Made by a program: the position numbers and the translations under genes. Positions 11,901-23,900 of a stretch of DNA of 64,000 nucleotides are shown here, one piece after another. Positions within the stretch are counted from its first letter, which is position 1, and each line of letters begins with the position of its first letter. A model generated the notes under the pieces. That model was not told the DNA's origin. It made no database searches and saw only the letters and a program-made list of their open reading frames with translations. The DNA comes from Siderastrea siderea (Eukaryota > Cnidaria > Anthozoa > Scleractinia > Rhizangiidae), in assembly GCA_964030785.1 (NCBI GenBank), contig OZ034977.1, forward strand, positions 34,051,152 through 34,115,151. Direction: 5' to 3'.

Positions 11901-14900
11901 TTTCACGTGTTTGTAAAACTATAGGGCAATGTAGTAGCAGAAAAAACTACACAAGATAAACATTTTTGTGCACAAGCCCAATCACGATCAGAAATAAAAT
12001 AATGAGGTAAAGGAATTACCAACAATTATGTTCCAATTTATATGATCAAAGGTCATAATCAAGAAATGGTAAAATTACTGATTCTGTTACAGTTGATATA
12101 AATAATCTTATCTGGCAGTCAGCTGCCATTTTACTTCCACATATAAGTGTTATGGGTATGTGACACTACATGTTTGACTACAGTTTTAGACGAGAAAACG
12201 ACAATCTCAGCTCATCTGGCCAACAATCAGCTGCAAGAATTTGTAACTGAATACTGTCGCTACCCCGTACACACTATCCGAGTCTATTGTCTCACACGAG
12301 AGGCAAGTACTTTGTAGACAAGAAAGACAAGTAATTCGCTTTAATAACCTAGGAAATGATTCTGTTGAGAGAAACGCTTATAATTACGAACGCTCCGACA
12401 GAAGCCTTTATTCACTTGTGGGTTTCATTTCTTGTTTGGGAGCCAAATATCTGTTTCGCAAGTATGATCGCAAAGTTTTGTTTTTGGAAATAGATTGTTT
12501 ACTTAAACTTATTGGAAATTATTGTCTAAAACAAACCTAACTCTATGAATGTTGCACAAGAGTTTGGTAAGGTATAGCTATATAAAGTGCAATGCTAAAT
12601 TTAATCTGAGGACTCACTCACCGTAGTGCTGCAGCCGATGATCTCAAGAATTCGCTGGGTTTCCACGACTTTTAAAACAGCCAAACAGTAGATAGACAAA
12701 TTCCCAGTTTGTCTGAAAAAATCTCCACCACAGAAAATACATTTAAATCGCGTCCCAAGTTCTATTTTCTCGAGTGACACGACGCCAAAATCGACTTTTG
12801 AAATGCTGATCTCGAGCATGCGCAGTCGTTTTTCAGCCCTGTCAACGGAGTTAACAACAAAGAGCGCCAGTGTTGTTTGGAGTCAGCGGCGTTTCATACA
12901 TGGGCATGCGCCAGATCCCATGTGCTCTTCGACTGAAGTGTGCCGTAGCGTTCTCGGGCATTAGCGTGTTTATTAGCGTGGCAGTTCATGGGACCTCGTC
13001 TTCAAGGCTTTCCCTTTGTCCTTATCCTGAGTAGCGTGTGCATCATTTGTTTTTCGTTCGTCGTTTCGAATCTTACGGTTGTTTCTTTCGTTTGTATGGC
13101 ACATCGTACCAGGCGTGGAACAAACAACAGTGCGGCCGCCATGTTGGATTCAAATCAGCCTTCTTCCTCAGCCGATCCTCCCTCTTCAGCCGCAAGTCCT
13201 CCCATTAATTCGAATCCGGTGACCACTCCGCCCTCCGTCATCCTCTCTCAACAAGACCTCAGTCGAGCGTTTTCTCAAGCCTTGGGGGATACGTTACCTC
13301 GTATTTTGGCGGCTTTACAAAGTCACTCATCGAGTTCTTCGGCGGCGGGATACGCGGCATCGGACACAACGTCGTCGGGCACAACGTCATCCGGTTCTGC
13401 TGTTATTAACCAACCACTGCCTTCTTCCGCGGGCCAGTCCTCAGGTAATTTGGTCGTTCCTCCATTTATCTCAACTTATTGCACGTTAGGCAATTCTTCG
13501 TTATCTTCGCCATCCGTGTTTGGTTCCCGTGGTGCCGCGAATGGATTGCCATCTTTGAGCCAGTCTTTTACGCCATTGTTCTCCGTTGGTCCTAATTCCA
13601 CAAGTGCATCTACCTCAACGTCCCTGAATAGGCCGTTTGTTGTTGGCCCCGGTTACTCCCCTATCCCTGAGAAGTTGGTGACAAAAATTAGGTCGGGCCA
13701 ATTTGTTGATCTTGCTGACCTGCTAGCCGAGAACTTAAAAGCCCAGGAGACAGAGCCCCAAACGTACTTGGATGGCAAACTTCTTGTGAGTTCTTCCAAG
13801 AAAAGGGTGCAAGAGATCACTGATATCATGACATGGGTTGAGGCATTCACCGTGTACTCTTGGATTTTCTGCTGTGCTCATCCTTCCAGATGGCAGGACA
13901 TGACACAATACAAGCTGCTAATTCTTAAGACATCACGCCAGTTCCCGGGGAAGGCTTGGCTCCATTACGATATTGCATTCCGCAAGGACGCAGCTGCAGC
14001 AGGTTTGGTGGACTGGTCTCGCATGAACCATGATTTGTACAACTTCCATACTCTTGCATCACCCCATCCTCAGTCAAGCCAGCAGCCATCCACTTCATCC
14101 CCAGCTTCAGCGTCGATTGCCAGTTCATCCACCTTTTGCCGTTCTTGGAATGATGGCGCCTGTCGCTGGACCTTTGGTCAATGCCGGTACCGCCATCGCT
14201 GTGAGAAATGTGAAGGTGATCATCCACGCGTCAACTGTCCCTTTCGGGCCTCAACCTCTTCCTATCGGCGCTCCCAGTCAACTCCCCCATCCCAAAGCAA
14301 ACGTCAGCGGCGTTGAAAGGGGATCCAAACCATTTGTAAATAGTGTACATTCTTCACGTTCAGTTTCCTCTTCAAGTTGTTTGGTTCCCGTTCCTGTTAA
14401 TGTTGTTGTTCCTACACCACAAGATGTTCTTGGTAGTAGCATGCCCTCCGCAATGGCACCCCATCTTTTGCCCTCTTGTTCGTTGTCCATTTTGGGCATT
14501 TCGCAGCAAGACCTGGTCCCCCCATCCAGAGTAACCCCCATAGATGCGGAAAAACTTCAGCATGAACTGGGTTCTTACCCTGACCAAACGCAAGTGGATT
14601 ATGTGATTTCAGGTCTCACAAATGGTTTTCATCTTGGTTTTGATCCTCTGGCTGTATCTTTAAAATCGGAAAATAAAAATATGCCTTCAGCATCCCTTCA
14701 GCCTTCAGTCATCGACCAGTATCTCCTCACGGAACTCGACAAAGGCCGTGTTGCTGGCCCCTTCGCTATAGCACCTATCCCAAACCTCCATGTGAGTCGC
14801 TTTGGCATTATCCCAAAGAAGTACCAGCCTGGAAAATGGCGGCTTATCTTGGATTTGTCTAGTCCTTTAGGCCATAGTGTCAATGACGGCATTCCAAAAG

Positions 14901-17900
14901 ACCCCTTTTCAGTGCAGTACATGAAGGTTGATGATGTCATCGATGGGATCATGCTTCACGGTAGAGGATCACTGATGGCAAAGTTTGATGTGGAAAGTGC
15001 TTATCGTAATGTCCCCGTCCATTCTGATGATCGTTACTTGCTTGGAATGAAGTGGCGCGGAAAATATTTTATTGATATGGCGCTTCCATTTGGACTACGC
15101 TCGGCTCCATTCATCTTCTCCTCCATTGCAGATATGCTTGAGTGGATCCTCAAACACAATTATAATGTGAATTTCCTATTACACTACCTGGATGACTTCC
15201 ATACGTTGGGCCCTCCTAACTCACCCGTCTGCCAGAACAATATTGCTACTTGTGTTAAACTGTTTAAAGAGTGGGGTATTCCTCTTCACCCGAACAAACT
15301 GGAGGGGCCATGCACTTGTTTAACTGTGCTCGGTATTGAGCTCGATTCTCTTTCACTTCAGGCCCGTCTGCCACGTGATAAGTTTGATCGTATTGCTGCT
15401 CTTCTTGAATCCTGGTCCATCAAACGTCATTGCACAAGGAAGGAGCTGGAATCTCTCATTGGCAATCTCCAACATGCATGTAAAGTAGTTCCTCAGGGGC
15501 GTACCTTCTTGCGACGTATGATTAATTTGTTGTCAGCCTTTCGACGTGATGACCACCCGATTAGGATCAACCAAGACTTTCGCTTAGACCTTCGCTGGTG
15601 GCGAGAATTTTTCCATTCTTGGGATGGTCTCAGTTTCCTGCTCTCCCCACAGTGGGCGTCCCTACCTGATTTTTACGTTTCCTCAGATGCTGCGGGTGCT
15701 CGGGGTTATGGTGCAATCTTTGATCATGAATGGTTTGTGGGTGAATGGTCAGCTGTTCAGCATCCCTTGTCAATTGCCTACAAAGAGTTGTTTCCCGTCG
15801 TTATCGCTGCTTCCTTATGGGGCCACCGATGGGCTTCAAAACGAGTTGAGTTCTGTTCAGACAACATGGCGGTTGTTAATGTTTTGCGTTCCGGCACCAC
15901 GAAGGATCCAAACATGATGGTTCTTCTCCGTCACTTGTCACTTGTGGCAGCCCGACATTCCTTTGCCTTTACTGCTTCTCATACACCGGGTAAAGACAAC
16001 TCCATTGCTGATGCCTTATCTCGTTTTGATTTTCAGCGTTTCCATCATCTTGCTCCTCACGCAGCTCCTGGGGCAACTCCAATTCCGTCAACGCTGCTGG
16101 CTCAGCTGCCCGTAATTTAACAGATAAATGCCAGTTCTACTTGACCAATGGCCTTGCACCTTCTACTCGCCAAGTTTATGCTTCTGCTCAACGTCAATTT
16201 TTAGAATTTTGTAGTCAGGATACTCCCATCGAGCCAAGTCAGCCCCTTTTACCAGCCAGTGAACAAACTCTCATGCGTTTTTGTACCCATTTGGCTGATC
16301 GTCTTCACCATTCTTCCATTAAAGTATATTTGTCTGCAGTCCGTTCTTTACATATTGACTATGGCTTTGCGGACCCAATTGTCAATCGTCTTCAACTTCA
16401 GCGTCTCTTAAGGGGGATCAAACGACACCAGGGCTCAAATCTCCCTCAGCGCCAGCCAGTGACAGCTGACCTTATGTCTGTCTTGCACAAGTCTTTAGAA
16501 TTTACTATCCCTGACAATGTCATGCTATGGGCAGCCTGCTGTCTCGGCTTCTTTGGGTTTCTTAGAGCTGGCGAATTTACAACGAATGGTACCTTTGATC
16601 CAACTGTGCATTTGACCGCAGCAGATCTTCAAGTAGACTCCTCCACAAATCCCCAAAGCTTCAGAGTGTTAATCAAGTGCTCAAAGACTGACCCTTTCAG
16701 GCAGGGTTGTTTCATCTATCTTGGCCGTGGTTCCTTGCCTCTTTGTCCTGTGACTGCATTAACAAACTACCTTCATCTTCGTGGGCCGGGCTCCGGACCT
16801 CTCTTTATGTACCAGGATGGCTCCCCTCTTTCTAGATCGCAGCTTTCCTCGTTTCTTCAAACCACTCTACAGGCAGCAGGTATTCCTGGAAAGTTTTCAG
16901 GGCATAGTTTTAGGATTGGAGCCGCAACAACTGCTGCTCAGAGAGGTGTTCCTGACCATCTCATTAAGACGATGGGTCGCTGGTCGAGCGATGCTTACTT
17001 GTTATATGTGCGCACACCTGTGGAAACCATCCTTTCAGTAGCTGAAAGACTTGCCTAACAGGTAGGGTATCTCATTTGTCACTTATTTGCCTGTTAATGG
17101 GTGCCTCCGGATTTGGGCGTTTTCTCGGGGCTCTGGCTTCCCCATCCATGAGCCCCTCTCTTCTCCGAGCTTGCTAGCACGCTGCTCGGAGGTCCTCCGG
17201 CTTGGCGTGGGGGCTCATGGCTGGCTTGCCAGGATTTGCCAGCCATGGGAGCAGTCTCCATCTAGGAGCTGGCTGCCAATAGTGGAAGCTCCTGGATATT
17301 GCAGGCACCCAACCTCCATTTTGCGATGCAGTTGTTAAATGCAGTTAAATGCAATTTAACGGAGTTAACAACAAAGAGCGCCAGTGTTGTTTGGAGTCAG
17401 CGGCGTTTCATACATGGGCATGCGCCAGATCCCATGTGCTCTTCGACTGAAGTGTGCCGTAGCGTTCTCGGGCATTAGCGTGTTTATTAGCGTGGCAGTT
17501 CATGGGACCTCGTCTTCAAGGCTTCCCCCCCCCCCATTTCCCTCCCTCTTTCCACTGTTTACGCAGTGTGACGGGTGCCTGCCCTCCCTACTGCGTGGGG
17601 GCTCATGGCTGGCTTGCCAGGATTTGCCAGCCATGGGAGCAGTCTCCATCTAGGAGCTGGCTGCCAATAGTGGAAGCTCCTGGATATTGCAGGCACCCAA
17701 CCTCCATTTTGCGATGCAGTTGTTAACTAACTTTTTTTTAGCGAGCCGACTACTGATAAAAATATAGCACGCGGTGAATTGTTTTGAAAGTCTCTTGTAC
17801 GCTTTTTAATTTTGTTTCGCAAGTATAAAATAGATTTACGGTGAAACTGAGATTAAAGCAAATCTTTCACCTGATTGTTTGTAATATTTTCTTTGTAGCA

Positions 17901-20900
17901 GCTGGTTAGTCAACATTTCGACATGAATAAGTCTCTTTATTGAGTCAAAATCTGTCTGTTTCACAAGGTATTTCTTTCGCTCACTGCAAGTTTTGCTACA
18001 CTAATTTTTTTCTTTTAAATTCCTCCCCTGTTATTTCATGATGTGAAGACAATAAAAACCTTTCACTGTAGTCTACATTGTTTTTGCTAACAACACCATA
18101 AACGTGTGTGTGTGTTTTTTCATGTCTTTTTTCTAAATGGGAATGTTTTCTCAGAAACGCGAATCGGACTATTTTCCTGCGACCTGGACGTAGAAAAGGC
18201 TTCCGTGGTCGAAACAGCCAGTGAAAGAAACTTGGTAAAAAGGCAACTATTCTAGGGCCTTTATACGATTCACTGGAGATGATAGAGTTTTGAAGTCACT
18301 GTCCTCTCTAGCACAGTTCAGTTACACAGCCTCTGAATATAAGCGTACTGCGCTTCATATGCGGCTGAGTTGACGATTGCGTTGATAACATTGAAGAGGA
18401 CATGATTCATTGAATTGTCACCTAAGTTCCGGTCGTTTTCAGTTCTTCCTGACAGAACCAAGTAAGTGAGCCTTGCCTACACGCAGCTTTTAAAAGACCG
18501 GTGCAAAATATTAAATCCAGACGAGAGCGCGATGCCATTTTTGTTTGTTCCTTTTTTGAGTCTCACGGGTAAATTGGAACCCAGTCTGCGCGCGCCCAAC
18601 AAAACTGTTTCAAGCCACCTTAATTTGTGATTTTGGAAGTGGCCCTACTTTCACTTGGATAAGAGATAACTTCTTAAGAGTAAACTTCTGGCTCATGGTG
18701 TCTGTCAACACTTTGAAAACAGTCAGAGCAATTTATTTGCAAACAGTCGGTCATTTTAGTGAAAACAACCTCTTTGATTTGAATTAAAAATTCAGCATTG
18801 CAAGAAACATCATGGTCCACACTGTCACGGTGCATTTTGGAAGATCTGAAAATGAAAGGGAAAGACTTATGGGAGTATATCCTGTCCTATATTTACACTG
18901 TTGGAGCAAAACTTCTAGTGTGATACTCTGTAATGTATCTTAGTAACCTGTAGCTTAGTAATTTTGTTGCTAAGTGCTACTATTACTATTTGTAGTGCAT
19001 AAATAAATAAAAATAACTTAATTATTGTGGTCTCGATCTTCAAACCCTGCACAAGTGCAAGTTGCTTATTGGGGAGACTGAAGTCCATGTCCCACTGGGA
19101 TTTGGAAATGTTGGTTTTTGACTAGAGGGGAAAACCGGAGTACCTGGAGAAAAACCTCGGAGCAAGGACGAGAACCAACAACAAACTCAACCCACATAAT
19201 TATGACACCAAATCCGGGAATTGAACCCCGGGCAACATTGGTGTGGAGCGAGTGCTCTCACCACTGTGCTATCCCTGCTCTCCTTAAATGAGCAATTTTA
19301 GGCAGGTTCTATGGCACCATTTACTGTAGAGCTACATTAGCATGAGTGAAACAATACAGTTGATAAAGCTGGTTGGTTAGTTGCGTGCTTGCTTGATTGA
19401 TTGTCAGTACCGGTAATATTTATTTATTTATTTATTTATTTATTTATTTTTTTTTTTTTTTGCAGTCGAGGAATTGTGTTTGGATTATGGAGTGCCAATA
19501 CGTCTGTAGGAAACATTTTTGGAGCTTTGGAGGTAAAAAGCATGAACAAAATACTTTTGAGTGTGAATACATCGTTCAAACAAACAGAGAGTAAACATTT
19601 GAAGAACCAAGAAATCTTCAGTTTGCAATTCTCAAGTTTCACATGCTAGTTAAAACATACAGCCGCACTTGGATTCCATTAGCCCTTGCTAAAGTCTGCT
19701 TTTTGCACTTTGTCATAAACTTCACAAAAATCCTTTGTATTAGATGGTACTGTCCTTAAGAAACCTGAGTTTCTCAGACTATCCTGAGATGGGCAGGAGG
19801 TATGCACAGTAACAAAAGGAGGCTCTGTCTTTATCAACATTAATAATGTTAAGTATCTAGATGGTGCCTCCATACCTTAATACTGGTAATATCAAAACAA
19901 TCTAAATATCTAAACCTCTAAGGAAAACATGTTGATTGGTCACTTTCAATCCTACAAGTTAATAGACAGTTTGAAACAGCATCAGGTTCACTATCAGGAC
20001 AGCACTATGATTTGTGCTTGTAAACATGAATATTCATTGACCTTCTGCCAAAAGATGTAGAATCTGTATTTGGAGGAGTCAGCAACTCAGTTTGAAAGAC
20101 TGTTTATTTGCCTTCACTTTTGCAAAGTAATAATGCTCCTATTTTGTGTAATTGGGTGATTCCAGAAAATATCCATACCCTACCACGGGTGGCATCTTCA
20201 TCTAAAGCCCCCTTGCCTTAGGAAATTCCAAAATGCTAAACCCCCCCTTGCCCTCGGAATTCCAAACCGTTCTACCCCCCATGCCTTCGGAATTCCGTAA
20301 TCATTCAAACCCCCTTTAGGAATTTCTGCTTTTTTCTTCCAACTGATTTGAAAAGCCCTCTCTGTATTCCAAACACCTTTATTAAACGGAAATTAATCCT
20401 TTCGCTCCCTCCGAAAGAAAAAACGTACATTCAGCACAGCAAACAATCAACGTTGCGTGATGACAAACAGCGGCCGACTGAGTGATATTTTACATTGTAA
20501 CCTTCCACGGCAAAACGTACACTACCGATAATCTGTTAAACATTAGAAAACTCAAACGGCTTTGAAGTCATTCCAACGCTTGGTCCAGTGTTTAAACATG
20601 TGTCTATAATATTATTGGTTGTCGAGGGTTGCCGTGAATAATTTGCGTGCCAAATACGACGTAAAATTTTAACAACAAAGCTAAAATTTTCAGAATTTAA
20701 ATTGGAAATTCATAATTGCGTTTGCCAGACTCAAACCTGCCGTCAAAAGCGAAACTGTTGAATGCAACCTATTCTAAAAATCGAAGGTTATGATGCTAGG
20801 AAAAGAATTAAAGTAAAATTAAGGAAGCTTTTTTACAGTGAAGGCAATTTGCATACTGTACTGCGGCCTAAATTGCGCGAGAACAAATCAAGCTTTTTCC

Positions 20901-23900
20901 CCGCACTTTATCCTTCGATTAAAATTAAAATAGTAAATGAAACTCACATTGAAATTCAAAGTCAGTGACAACTTTAAAAGAATTTGTACAAAATAGTGAA
21001 TGTAGTCTGATCAAAAACGCATCAAATTTGCATAACGCGTGAAATCTGGCCTTTTCAATGAACGTCGCATGGTTGGTAACGCAACAATTTCACATGTGTC
21101 TCGATGATATCTGCTTTAATATCGGGGCTGTAAAAACCCTTTGCTGGGATCTACAGTATTGTATTTGAGTAAAACGAAGAAAAGCTTACGATCGCTTTTG
21201 TGACCGATCTACTGGCAAGTAAACAACTTTCAGCGGTCGTGTTAGCATAAACATTTTATTGACCATGACCATTGAAATGTGTGAATCATCGTCCTTAGAT
21301 AAGTCGTTTTTGGCGAGTTTTTCTTGAAGAGACTGAACTACACCAAACTGGAAGTTACTCTCCTGAAAATCCCCCCAGGCCTTCGGAATTCCAGTCCAAT
21401 GAACCCCCCCATGTCCTTGGAATTCCAGTCGACTTAACCCCCCCTCCCCTTCGGAATTCCGAGATGCCGCCCGTGGTATGGGTATGGATATTTTCTGGAA
21501 CCATCCATTCTTATTGGGTCTTTTCATTGCAGTAGTCCTTAAATGTTACCAAGTCTCGTCAAGTATTAAGTTTTCATTGTTAGCCCTTCAGCATTTCTCA
21601 CTAGACTGTATTCAAGGACAACAAGATCTCCACATAAATTAGATCATAACTGACGTATATAAATTAATATTGCAGCTGTTTCGACACATTTACAGACTAA
21701 AGTTTTCTACCCATTAACAACTGCATCACTTTAAATAATGGAGGTTGGATGCCTGGAATATCCAGGGGCTTTCCAGCAATGAGCCCCACGCAAGGAAACA
21801 GGCACCCATCACACTCGTCTGAAATATCACTGGAGAGAAGGGGTAAGGGAGGGAAGAAACTTGCTGAAGAAGCTGCTCGGCAAACAATGCTGGCTGAAAA
21901 ACTGCTCACACTGCCCAATACATACGCCACATGAACGACATCGAGAACTACTCCACATGTGCCTCCAGGCCGACCACTGACCAGTAGCACTGTTAGCGCT
22001 CTTTGTTGTTAACTATCTTTAATGAAAACAAAGTGAAGACCCCAAGATTTTACTGAATTTTTTTTTTTATATTTTGTTCAACTAATGTTGATTTCAGGCA
22101 GTTGCTGTCTTAGATTATGGCTATGAGGTCAGTCTGATGATAGTGTTACTGTAATTATAATAATAATTCATTGTTTTAAAAATGTGGTCACTAGTGCATA
22201 GAAAGTCTGGCTCATTGTAAAAGCTGGAACTCTTTGTCTCTATTATTCTTCCTCTGGGGAAAAAATTATCATTATCAACAGCTGAAGACAAGCTGAACAG
22301 GAAATACCTTTAGTGTAGTAATTTTCTGGTCTTTGTTTTAGCATTCTTTAGTTCTTCATGCTGCCCATTATTTGAGAGAGGGAAACACTACAAAATAAAC
22401 ATTTTTGTTTAATGAACATTCTTCTGTTTGTATTTTGTGTATTCGTAGAACTTTACTTTTGTATTACCACAGGCTTACCATCCTCTGTTTGTGTGGTGGG
22501 CTGTGCATTTTGTACTGGCTGTGTCGGTTTATCAAATTAGCAAAACTAAAACCGAAATTTAGGAGTTCTGAAACTGAGGAAAATGAAATAAAAACTCATA
22601 AAATTGCTGCCGTGGTGTTGTGATTTGTTTCTGTGTTTATTTTGGTGATTTAAGGCTTGTGAAAGCGATGTTTTCAAAATAACGGTGGGACTCACTCAAA
22701 AGTAGAGAAAGAGAATAAGGCATGCAACTAGGCGACCCGCAAATTACACTACCCAGTCGAACATTTCACCAAAAAAATCATATTTGCCGTATTCACTCAC
22801 GCAAAAGAATCTTGGCCCTCTAAAGAATAGTCTTTGAAGAAACATTAGGCCAAATTTGAGTTGGATTCGATCGCGGATAGACCTTTAGAATCGAGCCCAA
22901 ACTTTTGAATACGACCATCAGTTTTCTTTCTCTCTATGATCTGCAAGAAATCCAAACTCAAAGGAATTCGAAGAATGCATTTTTCCGCTAAAATCTGAAT
23001 TCGCGTGGGACAAACTGCCGCCCCTGGCCTCCCTACGGGAAACTTTTGGTCCGTGACAGAATCTTCTCTGTGGTCACCCGAGTGGCGAGTTTGACCGACA
23101 AAGCGGGAACCCAGTTGAAAGATACGCGAGTTTTTAAATTTCCCCTGCGCGTAGACTGAGGGTCGCTGGGTGCAAAAGTTCAAAACAAAACAAAATGGAA
23201 GACGCGGACTCGGGCCAGCCTAAGGCCAAGAAGAAAAAGACTGAAAAGGGAAATGAAAATGGTGGTGGTACCAGAAAAATTCAAGTACTTAAAATTTTTA
23301 CATTTCTGGGGGAGGAAGACGGATTTTTCAGGGTAAAGAATACTGTGAGATGAAAATACATTTTCGAGCTTCTACTATATTGAACGGAATAAACTACTCA
23401 ACAGTTCATTACCACGCCATCGATTACTTTCAGTATTATTTCCTAAACCAAGTCACAGACAAAAGCCAAAAAGTTGAGTTATGGATCCTCTACTTTTTCA
23501 GCAGTTACCAAACACTTCTCTTAGTATGGTGCAAACTTCTTTCCCTTTAAAGTGAAACGATAATCCTTCGCTTTCATCCAAGGAAATATTTTATCCGGAT
23601 TTTAACTCATAATTCTGTGTTAACCTGTCATGAAAACGGAAATATATGGTATATTAATCTCGTCTCATGTTTCTCCATATCGTAGTACGTTCGCACGATG
23701 TTACTGTTGGCACATTAATCGTTCTCGGTGCGTTAGTTTGTTTGTACCGTATCAATGTAACCTTCTCAACGTTTCTCCGTACTTCAGTTTGTCTGTACAG
23801 AACTATTAGTCTTATCTTCTCAACGTTTCTCCGTACGTTAGTTCGTTTGTACAGTATGTGTCTTATCTTCTCAACGTTTCTCTGTACGTTAGTTCGTTTG

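Larger units (their letters stand above)
9865..12843. mobile_element. 2,979-bp TIR element (Mutator-like) inserted in Ngaro A1
   Basis: TIRs of about 27 bp with three mismatches: left GACAGAGCTGAATAACGTCT, right read inward GACAGGGCTGAAAAACGACT. A 9-bp target duplication AACGGAGTT lies at 9856-9864 and 12844-12852. A 9-bp duplication suits Mutator-like elements, but I found no transposase domain. Candidate coding exons inside: a plus-strand signal-peptide ORF from 10150 and minus-strand exons near 12610-12819 and 11680-11860 (a basic segment including RPSRVKWGQWKV). It may therefore be non-autonomous with captured or passenger exons. Confidence 0.85.
9835..17726 (+). mobile_element. Ngaro (DIRS-order) tyrosine-recombinase retrotransposon
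   Basis: Split direct repeats in the Ngaro order A1 - ORFs - B1 - A2 - B2. A1 = 9835-9864 plus 12844-13010 (interrupted by a later insertion). B1 = 17205-17338, A2 = 17337-17524, B2 = 17593-17726. Internal frames: gag-like (12988-14316), RT/RNase H (to 16120), tyrosine recombinase (to 17058). Family knowledge: DIRS-order elements replicate through a circular DNA made by RT and integrate with a tyrosine recombinase, without integrase or protease. I saw no difference between the A copies or between the B copies, so the insertion looks recent. Length without the inserted element is about 4.9 kb. Confidence 0.92.
8077..18619. mobile_element. outer TTAA-flanked element of the nested cluster
   Basis: The left end GGTGGCTCGAAAGGG follows TTAA (8073-8076). 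The right end, read inward, is GGTGGCTTGAAACAG and precedes TTAA (18620-18623). The first 12 bases match with one difference, and the family is the one seen at 2090-2749. Without the Ngaro insertion the element would be about 2.65 kb. I see no transposase in its own sequence (8077-9834 and 17727-18619). The short TIR match leaves some chance that the two ends belong to different copies. Confidence 0.55.

Noticed and set aside
13653..14541. Minus-strand ORFs across the Ngaro gag/RT region
   Set aside because: Shadows of the plus-strand frames, which carry the recognisable domains.
19261..19283. tRNA gene
   Set aside because: A and B boxes are present, but the downstream body is SINE sequence and no cloverleaf 3' half follows.
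20762..20968. Lys-rich 68-codon ORF as a transposase
   Set aside because: No catalytic or DNA-binding motif, and too short.
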